Shown: positions 17,967 through 26,587, numbered from the stretch's first letter. The stretch is 64,000 nucleotides of DNA from Amycolatopsis orientalis DSM 43388 (GCF_000411975.1 NZ_ASXG01000046.1:62001-126000), one strand, 5' to 3'. The notes: generated from the letters alone by a model not told the origin. Program-made: numbers and translations.

Positions 17967-19535
17967 TCATCCGTTGACCAGCCGGTCGCGGCCCGCCCAG
18001 TACCGCGCCTTCAGTTCGCGGCGCATGATCTTCCCGGTGCCGGTCTTGGGCAGTTCGTCGACGAATTCCACCGTGCGCGGCCGTTTGTAGGCGGCGATCG
18101 TGTCGAGGCAGACCTGCTCGATCTCCGCCGCGGTCACCGCCGCTCCCGCGCGCGGGACCACGACCGCGCGCACCGTCTCGCCCCACCGGTCGTCCGGCAC
18201 GCCGACCACGGCGACCTCCGCGACGCCGGGCAGCGTGTAGATCGCGTTCTCCACCTCGGTCGGGTACACGTTGAACCCGCCGCTGACGATCATGTCCTTC
18301 TTGCGGTCCACGATCCGCAGGAACCCGTCGACCATCCGGCCGACGTCGCCGGTCGCGATCCAGCCGCCGTCGAGGATCGTCTCCGCGGTCTCCTCCGGCA
18401 GGTTCCAGTACCCGGCCATCCCCGCGTCCCCGCGCAGCTGGATTTCGCCCGCCTCGCCGTCCGCGACCGGCTGCCCGGCGCCGTCCACGAGCCGCATCTC
18501 GATGAACGGGCTCACCCGGCCGGCCGAGCCCAGCCGGGGCGGCAGCTCGCCGCCGGGGTCGAAGAGATGGTCCTGTTTCGGCAGCCACGAGGACCACGGC
18601 ATCTCGGTGAGCCCGTAGGACTGCACGAACACCGGGCCGAGCACGGCAATGGCGCGGGCGAGCCGGTCCGGCGCGATCGGCGAGCCGCCGTAGAGCACGG
18701 TGTGCACGCTCGACACGTCGTATTTGCCGGACTCCAGCACCGGGAGCATCAGGTTGATCATCGTCGGCACGAGCGGCAGTACGGTCACCCGGTGCTTCTC
18801 GACCAGCGCGGCGAGCTCTTCGGCGTCGAAGCGGTCCAGGGCGAGCTGGCTCGCGCCGCGCATGAAGTACGCCAGCATCGCGTAGCCGCTGAGATGGGTC
18901 AGCGGCGCGGTGTGCGCCAGGACGTCGGAACTCGCCGCGCCGGGCAGCTCCACCAGCACGTTCCGGATGATCGACAGCAGGCTCCGGTGCGTGTGCACCA
19001 CGCCCTTCGGCTTCCCGCTGGTGCCCGAGGTGTATGGCATCCACGCGAGGTCTCCCGGCCAGACCTCCGCCGGTTCCGCCTCCCGCTCGGGGAAAAGGTC
19101 CTGGAACGGGACCGCGTCGCCGGCGGGTTCGTCGAGCGCGACGAGCGTTCCGCCGACCACCGCGCTGATTTCGGCGAGGCGCTCCCCGTCGACGATCACC
19201 GCACGGGCGCCGCAGTCCGTCACGATCTCGGCCACTTCGCGCGGATGCAGCCGGTAGCTCAGCGCGACGCGGACGAACCCGCCGATCGCCAGCGCGTGGT
19301 CGAGGACGAAGCATTCGGGCCGGTTCTTCGTCAGCACCACGACCCGGTCGCCCTTGGTCAGCCCGAGCGAGCGCAGCCCGCCGACCAGCCGCCGGGCCAG
19401 CGAACCCAGCTCGCGGTAAGACACGGTGCGCCCGTCGCGCTCCAGGATCGCAGGCAGGTCCGCGAATTCCCGGTGGCCGCGCAGCAGCACGGACGCCACC
19501 GTCGGTCCGCCGGAGGCTTCCTTCGGTTCGTTCAC
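17967..19535 (-). CDS. Acyl-CoA synthetase (AMP-forming ligase)
   Basis: 522 residues. The ATP-binding P-loop YTSGTSGKPKGV (near residue 168), the adenylate-binding motif ending in a TGD triplet (GWIATGD) and the C-terminal catalytic Lys in KTGTGKIMRREL mark the ANL superfamily. It probably activates a carboxylic acid as its CoA thioester, either the product of the Baeyer-Villiger route or an alternative substrate. It is first in the minus-strand operon, directly behind a good promoter at 19564-19593, with the monooxygenase following. Confidence 0.87.
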   Translation of the reverse strand: MNEPKEASGGPTVASVLLRGHREFADLPAILERDGRTVSYRELGSLARRLVGGLRSLGLTKGDRVVVLTKNRPECFVLDHALAIGGFVRVALSYRLHPREVAEIVTDCGARAVIVDGERLAEISAVVGGTLVALDEPAGDAVPFQDLFPEREAEPAEVWPGDLAWMPYTSGTSGKPKGVVHTHRSLLSIIRNVLVELPGAASSDVLAHTAPLTHLSGYAMLAYFMRGASQLALDRFDAEELAALVEKHRVTVLPLVPTMINLMLPVLESGKYDVSSVHTVLYGGSPIAPDRLARAIAVLGPVFVQSYGLTEMPWSSWLPKQDHLFDPGGELPPRLGSAGRVSPFIEMRLVDGAGQPVADGEAGEIQLRGDAGMAGYWNLPEETAETILDGGWIATGDVGRMVDGFLRIVDRKKDMIVSGGFNVYPTEVENAIYTLPGVAEVAVVGVPDDRWGETVRAVVVPRAGAAVTAAEIEQVCLDTIAAYKRPRTVEFVDELPKTGTGKIMRRELKARYWAGRDRLVNG

Positions 19536-19563
19536 GTCGATACCTCCTCGGATAACTCTTATA

Positions 19564-19593
19564 CTAATAAGCGCCGTCAGAGGAGGCTGTCAA
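19564..19593 (-). promoter_or_regulatory. Promoter of the CoA ligase-BVMO-SDR-esterase-GntR operon
   Basis: On the minus strand TTGACA (19593-19588), 18 bp, TATTAG (19569-19564). The -10 lies inside an AT-rich element (19554-19571) with CTTAT/ATAAG inverted arms that resembles the element at 19601-19617 in front of the divergent SDR, so a regulator bound here would cover the promoter. Confidence 0.5.
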
Positions 19594-19600
19594 GGCCGCT

Positions 19601-19617
19601 AACTATGATACTAATAG
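19601..19617. promoter_or_regulatory. AT-rich repeated element and -10 region upstream of the divergent SDR
   Basis: AACTATGATACTAATAG includes TATGAT (19604-19609), a good -10 for the SDR at 19637. It shares 14 of 17 bases with 13490-13506 and the core ATACTAATA with 19561-19569. In DNA this G+C-rich such matches suggest a shared operator, most likely for the GntR protein at 13546-14316. Confidence 0.4.
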
Positions 19618-19636
19618 GGAGACGAAGGGAGCCTCC

Positions 19637-20425
19637 ATGGGCACAGCCGACAGCGAAGTCGCACTCGTCACCGGCGCGGGAGGCGCGATCGGCGCGGAAA
19701 TCTGCCGTGCGCTGCGCGCCGCCGGGATCCGGGTCGCACTCGCCGACGTCGACGAAGCCGCACTCGAACGCACCGTCGCGGACTTGGGCCCCGGCGACGA
19801 CCTCGCGTCGTTCGCGGCCGACCTCGCCGACGACCGGAAGACCGCCGAACTGCCAGAGCGGGTGCGCGAGCGCTTCGGCGGACTGGACATCCTGGTCAAC
19901 AACGCCGGGGTCCGCGAGGTGCTCCCGCTGCTCGACCTCACGCCCGACCAGTGGCGGCGCACGCTCGACATCGACCTGGTCGCGCCGTTCACGCTGGCGC
20001 GGGCGGCGATCCCGGGCATGATCGCCCAGGGCGGCGGGAAGATCGTCAACATCGCGTCGATGGCCGGGCTCGCCGCGTTCCGCGACCGAGCCGCCTACAG
20101 CAGCGCCAAGGCGGGGCTGATCATGCTCACGAAAGTGATCGCCGTGGAGTGCGGCGACCAGGGCATCCGGTGCAACGCCGTCGCCCCGGGCGTCGTCGAG
20201 ACCCCGATGACCAGTTCGTTCTTCGGCTCCGCCGACCTGACCGCCTCGATCCGCGCGAACACCCCGATGCGGCGCTGGTGCGGCCCGGCGGAGATCGCCG
20301 AGCCGGTCGTGTTCCTGTGCGGCCCGCGAGCCCGGTTCGTCAACGGCGCCGTCATCCCGGTCGACGGCGGCTGGACCGCGGGCTACGTCGGAGCCGAACT
20401 CTCGCCCCGGCCGAAGGAGTCCTGA
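19637..20425 (+). CDS. Short-chain dehydrogenase/reductase
   Basis: 262 residues. The cofactor loop is TGAGGAIG, followed by the DVDEA acidic patch typical of NAD(H) preference, NNAG near residue 91 and the catalytic YSSAK near 155. It is the first gene of a plus-strand operon (SDR, SnoaL-like protein, zinc alcohol dehydrogenase) that is divergent from the BVMO operon. A hydroxy-to-keto oxidation in the same pathway is likely but unproven. Confidence 0.88.
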   Translation: MGTADSEVALVTGAGGAIGAEICRALRAAGIRVALADVDEAALERTVADLGPGDDLASFAADLADDRKTAELPERVRERFGGLDILVNNAGVREVLPLLDLTPDQWRRTLDIDLVAPFTLARAAIPGMIAQGGGKIVNIASMAGLAAFRDRAAYSSAKAGLIMLTKVIAVECGDQGIRCNAVAPGVVETPMTSSFFGSADLTASIRANTPMRRWCGPAEIAEPVVFLCGPRARFVNGAVIPVDGGWTAGYVGAELSPRPKES

Positions 20426-20426
20426 C

Positions 20427-20951
20427 GTGCTGACCCACGAAGAACTCTCCGCGAAACAGGAAATCGCCGACCTGCTGCTCGGGTACTGCCGCGGCATCGA
20501 CCGCTGCGACGCCGACCTGGTCAAGCAGGCGTTCTGGCCGGACGCCTACGACAACCACGGCGCGGACGCGGGCCCGGCATGGGAATTCGCGGACCGGATC
20601 GTCGCGGCGAAACTCGCGACCACGGAATGGACCACGCACGCGGTCACCAACCACCTCGTCGAACTCGACGGCGACCGCGCGTTCTCCGAAGCGATCGTGC
20701 TGACCTTCCAGAAACAGAAGGACCAGGACGAGATCAACGTCTTCTGCGGCCGCTACGTCGACCGCGTCGAACGACGCGACGGGAGCTGGCGCATCGCCTA
20801 CCGGCAGATGATCCACGACTGGAGCGGTTCCACCGTGCTCGCGCCATGGGCGCTGGGCAGCGTCGCCAGCGGAGCGTTCGTCCAAGGCGCCCGCCGCGAC
20901 GCCGATTTCGTGACCGGCCCCGGCCGTGCGGACCTGATGGGAGCGAAATGA
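20427..20951 (+). CDS. SnoaL/NTF2-like protein
   Basis: 174 residues from a GTG start one base after the SDR stop, with AAGGAGT upstream. The pattern QEIADLLLGYCRGIDRCDADLV at the N-terminus followed by a curved-sheet cone region with WRIAYR near the end is typical of ring-hydroxylating-dioxygenase beta-like or SnoaL_4 proteins, many of which are isomerases, dehydratases or binding proteins in catabolic clusters. No metal site is apparent. Its stop overlaps the dehydrogenase start (ATGA). The activity cannot be predicted. Confidence 0.78.
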   Translation: MLTHEELSAKQEIADLLLGYCRGIDRCDADLVKQAFWPDAYDNHGADAGPAWEFADRIVAAKLATTEWTTHAVTNHLVELDGDRAFSEAIVLTFQKQKDQDEINVFCGRYVDRVERRDGSWRIAYRQMIHDWSGSTVLAPWALGSVASGAFVQGARRDADFVTGPGRADLMGAK

Positions 20952-22066
20952 AAGCCCGCGCCGCGGTCCAGGTCGCCGACCGGCGATTCGAGATCGAAGA
21001 ATTCGACGTGCCCCGGATCGGCCCCGAGGAAGCGCTTCTGCGGGTGGACGCGTGCGGCATGTGCGGCAGCGACGTCGAACAGTACGACGGAGGATTCGCC
21101 GCGCTCGGCGTGACCTATCCGGTCATCCCCGGCCACGAACCGATCGGCACCGTCGCCGAAATCGGGCCCGAGGCCGCGCGTCGCTGGGGCGTGCGCGCCG
21201 GGGACCGGGTCGCCGTCGAACCGGTGCTCGGCTGCGGTTCCTGCCGGGCCTGCCTCACCGGTTCTTACCGCCGGTGCAAGGGATCCGGCAACGGCGCGGC
21301 GATCAACGCCTACGGCTACCTGCCGACCGCGCTGACGCCGAGCCTGTGGGGCGGCTACGCCGAATACCTGTATCTGCACCCGCGCACCGTGCTGCACAAG
21401 CTGCGCGACGATCTGCCCCTGGAACTGGCCGCGCTCTACCAGCCGATGGCCGCCGGGATCCGCTGGTTCGCCCACGATTCCGGGCTGCGCAGCGGAGACA
21501 CCGTAGTGATCCTCGGTTCCGGGCAACGCGGTCTGGCCGGGATCGTCGCCGCGCGCGACGCCGGCGCCGGCCGGATCATCGTGACCGGCCTGGCCCGCGA
21601 CGCGCACAAATTGGAGCTGGCCAAGCTTTTCGGCGCGGACGTCACGGTGGTCGCCGACGAGGAGGACACTGTCGCCGCGGTCGCCGAGCACACCGGGGGC
21701 GAAGGAGCCGACGTGGTCGTGGACGTCACCGCGGTCTCGACTCAGCCCATTGTGGACGCGATCGCCGTCGCCAAACCCGGCGCGACCGTCGTGCTGGCCG
21801 GGGTCAAAGGCTCCGGCGCGACTGTTCCCGGCTTCCTGCCGGACGCGGTGATCACCAAGGAGCTCACCGTGAAAGGCCTGTGGTCACAGGACATTCGCGC
21901 GTTCGAGCCCGCACTGCGGCTGATCGAATCCGGCAAGTACCCGCTGATGCAGATGCACACCCACACCTTCGGCCTCGGCTCCGTCGCACAAGCCGTGGAG
22001 ACACTGGCCGGACGCGTGCCCGGGGAGGACGCGGTGCACGTGATGATCGCCCCGCACGCCGGCTAG
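20948..22066 (+). CDS. Zinc-dependent alcohol dehydrogenase (MDR family)
   Basis: 372 residues. The catalytic zinc ligands are visible (Cys39 in CGMCGSD, His63-Glu64 in PGHEP), as is the complete structural zinc site Cys96/99/102/110. The nucleotide-binding loop is GSGQRG. It belongs to the threonine/polyol dehydrogenase branch of medium-chain dehydrogenases. It is the last gene of the plus-strand operon and its stop overlaps that of the convergent MaoC gene by four bases. It probably oxidises an alcohol intermediate of the same pathway. Confidence 0.88.
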   Translation: MKARAAVQVADRRFEIEEFDVPRIGPEEALLRVDACGMCGSDVEQYDGGFAALGVTYPVIPGHEPIGTVAEIGPEAARRWGVRAGDRVAVEPVLGCGSCRACLTGSYRRCKGSGNGAAINAYGYLPTALTPSLWGGYAEYLYLHPRTVLHKLRDDLPLELAALYQPMAAGIRWFAHDSGLRSGDTVVILGSGQRGLAGIVAARDAGAGRIIVTGLARDAHKLELAKLFGADVTVVADEEDTVAAVAEHTGGEGADVVVDVTAVSTQPIVDAIAVAKPGATVVLAGVKGSGATVPGFLPDAVITKELTVKGLWSQDIRAFEPALRLIESGKYPLMQMHTHTFGLGSVAQAVETLAGRVPGEDAVHVMIAPHAG

Positions 22067-22515
22067 GGACGATTGCGGATCAAGTAGGACAGCAGACCGG
22101 TCTGCGCGACGACGCCGTCCTGAGTCACCAGGTCGTACCGCACCCGGACGACCCCGGCGTCGCCGCGGCCGGTCCTCCGCGTGCCGATCACCCGCGCCCT
22201 CGTGTGCACGGTGTCGCCGAACCGAAGCGGCGCCTGGAATTCCCAGTTCTCGATGCCCAGCAACGCCAGCGCGGAACCCTCGAACGCACCGGTCCGCGAA
22301 CTGAGGCCGAGGCACCACGACAATCCGAGCGCGCCGTGCGCGACCCGTTCGCCGAAGCGCCCTTCCGCCGCGGCGACCGCGTCGGTGTGCATCGGGTTGT
22401 AGTCCCCGGTCGTGGCGGCGAACGACACCACGTCCGCTTCGGTCACCGTGCGACCGGGCGAAACCAGTTCGTCGTCCTCCCCCATCGCCGCGAAATCCTC
22501 GAACCACAGCGGCAC
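22063..22515 (-). CDS. MaoC-like hotdog hydratase
   Basis: 150 residues from a GTG at 22515 with GGAGG nine bases upstream; the longer open frame upstream looks like noise. The hydratase signature GDYNPMHTD near residue 38 contains the catalytic Asp-His pair of MaoC/R-specific enoyl-CoA hydratases, followed by AHGALGL. Such enzymes hydrate enoyl-CoA. It stands alone next to a regulator gene; it could supply the hydratase missing from the acyl-CoA dehydrogenase cluster at 26715-36896, but there is no direct link. Confidence 0.82.
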   Translation of the reverse strand: MPLWFEDFAAMGEDDELVSPGRTVTEADVVSFAATTGDYNPMHTDAVAAAEGRFGERVAHGALGLSWCLGLSSRTGAFEGSALALLGIENWEFQAPLRFGDTVHTRARVIGTRRTGRGDAGVVRVRYDLVTQDGVVAQTGLLSYLIRNRP

Positions 22516-22595
22516 GGTGAACCACCTCCGGGAGGTACCGTACTTCGCTCCCGCGGGCGGCGTCGGATGCTCCTCCCCGTTCCGGAGCGAAACCG

Positions 22596-23456
22596 TCAGC
22601 GATCGGCTGCCGAACTGTCGGTGCTGGCGGCCCAGGAGGACAGCAGCAGCAGGCCGTCGTGGGACGGGCTGCCGGGTTCCGCGGTCCACACCACCAGCTG
22701 CTGCTCCGGGTCCGCGGCGCAGGTCAGCGCGTCCCAGTCGAGGGTCAGCTCGCCGGCGACCGGATGCTTGAGCACCTTGCTGCCGCGGTCGCGGGCAGTC
22801 ACCCGGTGATCGCTCCACCAGCGGCGGAAATCCTCGTCCCGCAAGGAAAGCTCGCCCACCAGCGCGGCCATCCGCTGGTCGTGCGGGTCGCGGCCGGCCT
22901 CCATCCGCAGCATCGCCACCGCGGTGCGGGCCATCGGCTCCCAGTCCCGGTGCAACGACTTGAAGACCGGATCGGAGAACAGCAGCCAGACGTAGTTGCG
23001 CTGTTTCTCCGGCAGCCGCTCGAAATCGGCGAGCAGGACGGTGGCCATGCGGTTCCAGGCGAGCACGTCCATGCCGCGGCCCAGGACGAACGCCGGGCTG
23101 GTGGTCAGCTCGTCCAGCATCCGCCGCAACGCCGGCAGCACCTTCCGCGCGGAACGGCGCCGCGGGCGGGCCGCGTCCTTGCCGGCCAGCTCGAACAGGT
23201 AGGCGCGTTCCTCGTCGTTGAGCCGCAGCACCCGGGCGAGCGTGTCGAGCACCGGCGCGGACGCCTGCCTGCGGCCCTGCTCGATGCGGGTGTAATAGTC
23301 CGGGCTGATCGAAGCCAGCAGCGCGACCTCCTCGCGGCGCAGGCCCTTCACCCGCCGCTGCGCCCCGGTCTCGGGCAGCCCGACCGCGCTCGGGCTCACC
23401 TCCGCCCGGCGGGCCTTGAGGAACTGCCCCAGTTCGCTGTTGCCTTCGCTGCTCAT
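22596..23456 (-). CDS. XRE-family regulator with MmyB-like ligand domain
   Basis: 286 residues from the ATG at 23456. An N-terminal helix-turn-helix (residues 30-75, GLRREEVALLASISPDYYTRIEQGR) is followed by the MmyB-like sensor region with VLAWNRMA and PEKQRNYVWLLF. In actinomycetes these regulators are typically divergent from a small enzyme gene that they control. Here the neighbour is the hydrolase at 23641, and an alternating inverted repeat at 23501-23524 lies between them. Confidence 0.87.
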   Translation of the reverse strand: MSSEGNSELGQFLKARRAEVSPSAVGLPETGAQRRVKGLRREEVALLASISPDYYTRIEQGRRQASAPVLDTLARVLRLNDEERAYLFELAGKDAARPRRRSARKVLPALRRMLDELTTSPAFVLGRGMDVLAWNRMATVLLADFERLPEKQRNYVWLLFSDPVFKSLHRDWEPMARTAVAMLRMEAGRDPHDQRMAALVGELSLRDEDFRRWWSDHRVTARDRGSKVLKHPVAGELTLDWDALTCAADPEQQLVVWTAEPGSPSHDGLLLLSSWAASTDSSAADR

Positions 23457-23500
23457 GCCTTCAGTGTCGCAGCGGATCGGCCGGGTTGCCGCGGCCGATC

Positions 23501-23524
23501 CTGTCCCTGGGACAGCCCTGTCCC
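23501..23524. promoter_or_regulatory. Operator candidate of the XRE regulator
   Basis: Three alternating 7-mers: CTGTCCC (23501-23507), GGGACAG (23509-23515) and CTGTCCC (23518-23524), separated by one and two bases. They form two overlapping perfect inverted repeats in the divergent region, 45 bp before the regulator start. Such clustering suggests cooperative dimer binding and autoregulation. Confidence 0.6.
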
Positions 23525-23640
23525 AGGCTGAAACCGGCCCATTGTCGGGTCCGTTGCCGCGCGGCATCGTCGAAGACAGCGGCCGGAGCATCCGACCCGG
23601 CCGAAACCCCTTGGCAACACGGGAAAGAAGACGAGAGACG

Positions 23641-24549
23641 ATGAAGACGAACGTGCGCTTCCCCAGCGCCGGCCTCAGCCTGGCCGGCCTGCTGTTCACC
23701 CCCGACGACCACACCGGCGCCCCGCTTCCCGCGGTCGTCGTGTCCCACCCCGGCGGCGGCGTCAAGGAACAGACCGCCAGCATCTACGCCGAGCGCCTGG
23801 CCCGCGAGGGCTACGCGGCACTCGTGTTCGACGCTGCCTACCAGGGCGAGAGCGAAGGCGAACCGCGCGGGCTGGAGAACCCGTTCCAGCGCGGCGAGGA
23901 CGTCCGCGCCGCGGTCACCTACCTGACCACCCGCGACGACATCGACCCGACCCGCATCGGCGCGCTGGGCATCTGCGCGTCCGGCGGCTACGTGCCGTTC
24001 GCCGCGCAGACCGACCACCGGATCAAGGCCGTCGCCACGGTCAGCGCGGTGGACATCCGCAGCCTGCTGGTCGAAGGCCTCGGCCGCACCCAGGGCCCGG
24101 AGGTCCTGCAGGCGATGCTGGACCAGGCCGGCGCGCTGCGCACCGCCGAAGCCCGCGGCGAAGCGCCGGTCACGCAGAACTGGGCGCCGGAAAGCCCCGA
24201 GGGCCTGGAAGAGGCGCCGACGCTGTACCGCGAGGCACAGGACTACTACCGCACTCCCCGCGGCGGGCACTGCAACTCCACGAACGAGTGGCCGCTGCGC
24301 AGCATCGACCAGATCGCCCAGTTCGACCCCTACGCGATGATCAAGCTGATCGCGCCGCGCCCGCTGCTGATGATCATCGGTTCGGACGCCGACACCGGCT
24401 ACTTCAGCCGCGAAGCCGTCGAGAAGGCCGACGAGCCGAAGGAACTCTTCGTCGTCGACGGCGCGACCCACATCAGCCTCTACGACAAGGACGAGCACGT
24501 CACACCGGCGGTCGCGAAGCTGACCGGTTTCTTCGGCGAGCACCTCTGA
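23641..24549 (+). CDS. Dienelactone-hydrolase-like alpha/beta-hydrolase
   Basis: 302 residues from the ATG at 23641 (upstream purine-rich AAAGAAGACGAGAG). The fold is clear: VVSHPGGGVKE oxyanion region near 35, nucleophile elbow GICASGG near 118, an acid loop IGSDADTGY near 253 and the His in GATHISLY near 279. Cys at the elbow recalls dienelactone hydrolase rather than serine esterases. It is divergent from the XRE regulator and followed by a strong hairpin, so it is probably a single-gene unit. The substrate is unknown. Confidence 0.83.
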   Translation: MKTNVRFPSAGLSLAGLLFTPDDHTGAPLPAVVVSHPGGGVKEQTASIYAERLAREGYAALVFDAAYQGESEGEPRGLENPFQRGEDVRAAVTYLTTRDDIDPTRIGALGICASGGYVPFAAQTDHRIKAVATVSAVDIRSLLVEGLGRTQGPEVLQAMLDQAGALRTAEARGEAPVTQNWAPESPEGLEEAPTLYREAQDYYRTPRGGHCNSTNEWPLRSIDQIAQFDPYAMIKLIAPRPLLMIIGSDADTGYFSREAVEKADEPKELFVVDGATHISLYDKDEHVTPAVAKLTGFFGEHL

Positions 24550-24556
24550 CCAGCGC

Positions 24557-24595
24557 CCTGGTGTGCGGGCGACCGGATCGCGCCCGCACACCAGG
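24557..24595 (+). terminator. Strong hairpin after the hydrolase gene
   Basis: CCTGGTGTGCGGGCG (24557-24571) pairs perfectly with CGCCCGCACACCAGG (24581-24595) around a nine-base loop, eight bases after the stop codon. The 15-bp stem without a T-run is typical of actinomycete terminators. Confidence 0.7.
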
Positions 24596-24966
24596 CTGTG
24601 TTGTACGGAAGGAACTCGGCTTGGCCGCTGGCTATCTCGGAGTTCGGATGTCCGTGCGGATCGGCCTCGACGCTCTGCGATCGCCTCCACGAGTGAACTG
24701 CGGCCGGGATCGGCACGAACTCGACCCGGTCGTCGCGGTCGAGATGCTCGCAGAACCGCTCGCCGCCCAGCACCATCCCCGCCTCCGGGGCGTCGGCGAC
24801 GGCACCCTATCGGCGTGCGGGCCGACCAGCCAATCGCGCACCAAGCCCGCACCCGGAGCCCGGCCGCGAGCACCTGGAGCCGTACGTGAATCTTGACACC
24901 ACCCGACACCCCGGATGATGGAATATATTATACTTGTTAGCCAGTCCCCCTGAGAATGGAGTGCGC
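24596..24966. other. Intergenic region before the second hydrolase
   Basis: No convincing gene. The last 75 bases become AT-rich and probably hold the promoter of the hydrolase at 24967: TTGACA lies at 24893-24898 and TATATT/TATACT at 24924-24934, though the spacing is not standard. One minus-strand frame around 24600-24780 looks faintly protein-like and might be a remnant. Confidence 0.4.
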
Positions 24967-25821
24967 GTGCCCGCGCCGAGCGTACGGAACGAGTTGGTGT
25001 CCTTCCACAGCGACGGTGTCCGCCTGGTCGGCGACCGCCGCGTCCCCGACGGCACCGCCCGCGGCACGGTGGTCTTCCTGCACGGAGGCGGGCAGACCCG
25101 GCACTCCTGGGGCAAGGCCGCCGAACGCGTCGCCCGGAGCGGATGGACCACCCTCGCCCTCGACGCCCGCGGGCACGGCGACAGCGCATGGGCCCCCGAC
25201 GGCCGCTACACCCTCGACGCCTTCGTCGGCGACCTGCGCGCAGTGCTCGACGACCTGCCCGAAACCCCGGTGCTCGTCGGGGCCTCGCTCGGCGGCATCA
25301 CCGCCCTGTCCGCCGCCGGAGAACACCCCGGATGCGCCGCCGGGCTGGTCCTGGTCGACGTCGCACCCCGCATCTCGACCGCCGGACGCGCCCGCATCAT
25401 CGAATTCATGGCCGGTGCCCCCGACGGATTCGCCACGCTCGACGAAGTCGCCGACGCCGTCCACGCCTACAACCCGCACCGCCGCCGCCCCCGCAACCTC
25501 GACGGGCTCCGCAAGAACGTCCGGCAACGGGAAAACGGCCGCTGGTACTGGCACTGGGACCCGAAATTCCTCGACTTCGGGGACGAACCCAGCCGCAACA
25601 CCGAAGCCAACCGGCTCGCCGACGCCGCCCGCGCCCTGCGAATCCCCACCATGCTCGTGCGCGGCAGCGAATCCGACGTCGTCACCGCCGAAAGCGTCGA
25701 AGACCTCCGCAAACTCGTGCCGTCGGCGCGATTCGAAGAAGTCCACGCGGGACACATGGTCGCCGGCGACGACAACGACGTCTTCACCACCCACCTCATC
25801 GACTTCCTCGCTACCACCTGA
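24967..25821 (+). CDS. Alpha/beta-hydrolase (serine hydrolase)
   Basis: 284 residues. I prefer the GTG at 24967 because GGAG sits five bases upstream; GTG 24961 and TTG 24934 are in-frame alternatives. It has HGGGQTRHSW (oxyanion region), DARGHGDS, the nucleophile Ser in GASLGG near residue 105 and the C-terminal His in HAGHMV near 265. The full triad and the domain order match lipase/epoxide-hydrolase-like carbon-carbon or ester hydrolases. It stands alone; function unassigned. Confidence 0.83.
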   Translation: MPAPSVRNELVSFHSDGVRLVGDRRVPDGTARGTVVFLHGGGQTRHSWGKAAERVARSGWTTLALDARGHGDSAWAPDGRYTLDAFVGDLRAVLDDLPETPVLVGASLGGITALSAAGEHPGCAAGLVLVDVAPRISTAGRARIIEFMAGAPDGFATLDEVADAVHAYNPHRRRPRNLDGLRKNVRQRENGRWYWHWDPKFLDFGDEPSRNTEANRLADAARALRIPTMLVRGSESDVVTAESVEDLRKLVPSARFEEVHAGHMVAGDDNDVFTTHLIDFLATT

Positions 25822-25839
25822 GCCAGCGGCGTCGGCAAC

Positions 25840-25938
25840 TCATCCGGTTCGTGCGACCAGCAGAGAATTCAGCTCCCGCCGGCCGATCTCGATAGCCTCC
25901 AGCTCCGTGTTTTCGTCGTCCAGGTGGTCCACCAGCAT
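25840..25938 (-). other. Short acidic open frame, possible gene remnant
   Basis: A 32-codon frame from ATG 25938, whose peptide includes HLDDENTELEAIEIG, looks protein-like in composition but has no ribosome site and an in-frame stop nine codons upstream of the ATG. It overlaps the 3' end of the broken ferredoxin-reductase frame. It is probably the tail of a lost gene. Confidence 0.2.
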
Positions 25939-25995
25939 GGCCAAGGATCCTGTCGACCGCAATCACGGTGCGATCCTGAAGTCCCGATTCTTCAA

Positions 25996-26587
25996 AGGGA
26001 ACCCCCTCGTACGGCCGGGGATCGCCGAGGATCGCCGCTGCCACATGCGCCCCCTGGTCCAGCGCGTTCGACACCGCTTCAAGCCGCACCAGCCGACCGG
26101 TCTCGTCGACGGGAAACGCGGCGCAATCGCCGATCGCGTAGACATCCGGGGCGGGCGTCGCGAGGCGGCGATCGACGCAGATCCCGTTGTCCACCGGCAA
26201 TCCCGCTGCTGCGGCCAGCTCCGAGTTGGGGACCACGCCGATGCTCGAAACCACCACGTCGGCGGCCAGGTGCGCTCCGTCGGACAGCTGTACCGCGCTC
26301 ACGCGGCCGTCGTGGCCGACGTCGAACCCCACGACAGCGAGACCGAAACGGATCCGCAGTCCGCGCTCGACGTGGGCGTCTCCCAGCCGGACCGCCAGGT
26401 CCGGAGACACCGCGCGCGCCATTACCCGGTGGTCCATTTCCACGACATCGACGGTCAGCCCGAGATTCTGGGCCGCACAGGCCACTTCGAGGCCGAGGAA
26501 TCCGGCGCCGATCACCACCAGCCGCCGAGCATGAGCCCGGTGCCGCACGCGAGTCGGCGTAACCGACCTCCGGTCGCGGCTTGCCAT
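25996..26587 (-). pseudogene. Fragment of a ferredoxin-reductase-type FAD/NAD oxidoreductase
   Basis: The frame begins inside the protein: RRLVVIGAGFLGLEVA is the NAD-binding loop, normally near residue 145 of a roughly 400-residue enzyme, and VYAIGDCAAFP is the second FAD motif. The N-terminal FAD-binding half is absent upstream, where SDR gene 26715-27455 ends. Family similarity stops after about residue 197 of the frame, and the remaining Arg/Gly-rich tail (to 25811) looks like noise. An intact relative lies at 29727-30950. I read this as a gene truncated at both ends. Confidence 0.7.

Noticed and set aside
24600..24780. Faintly protein-like minus-strand frame between two hydrolase genes
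   Set aside because: No family motif, no start signal and it runs into the hydrolase gene at 23641-24549; at most a remnant.
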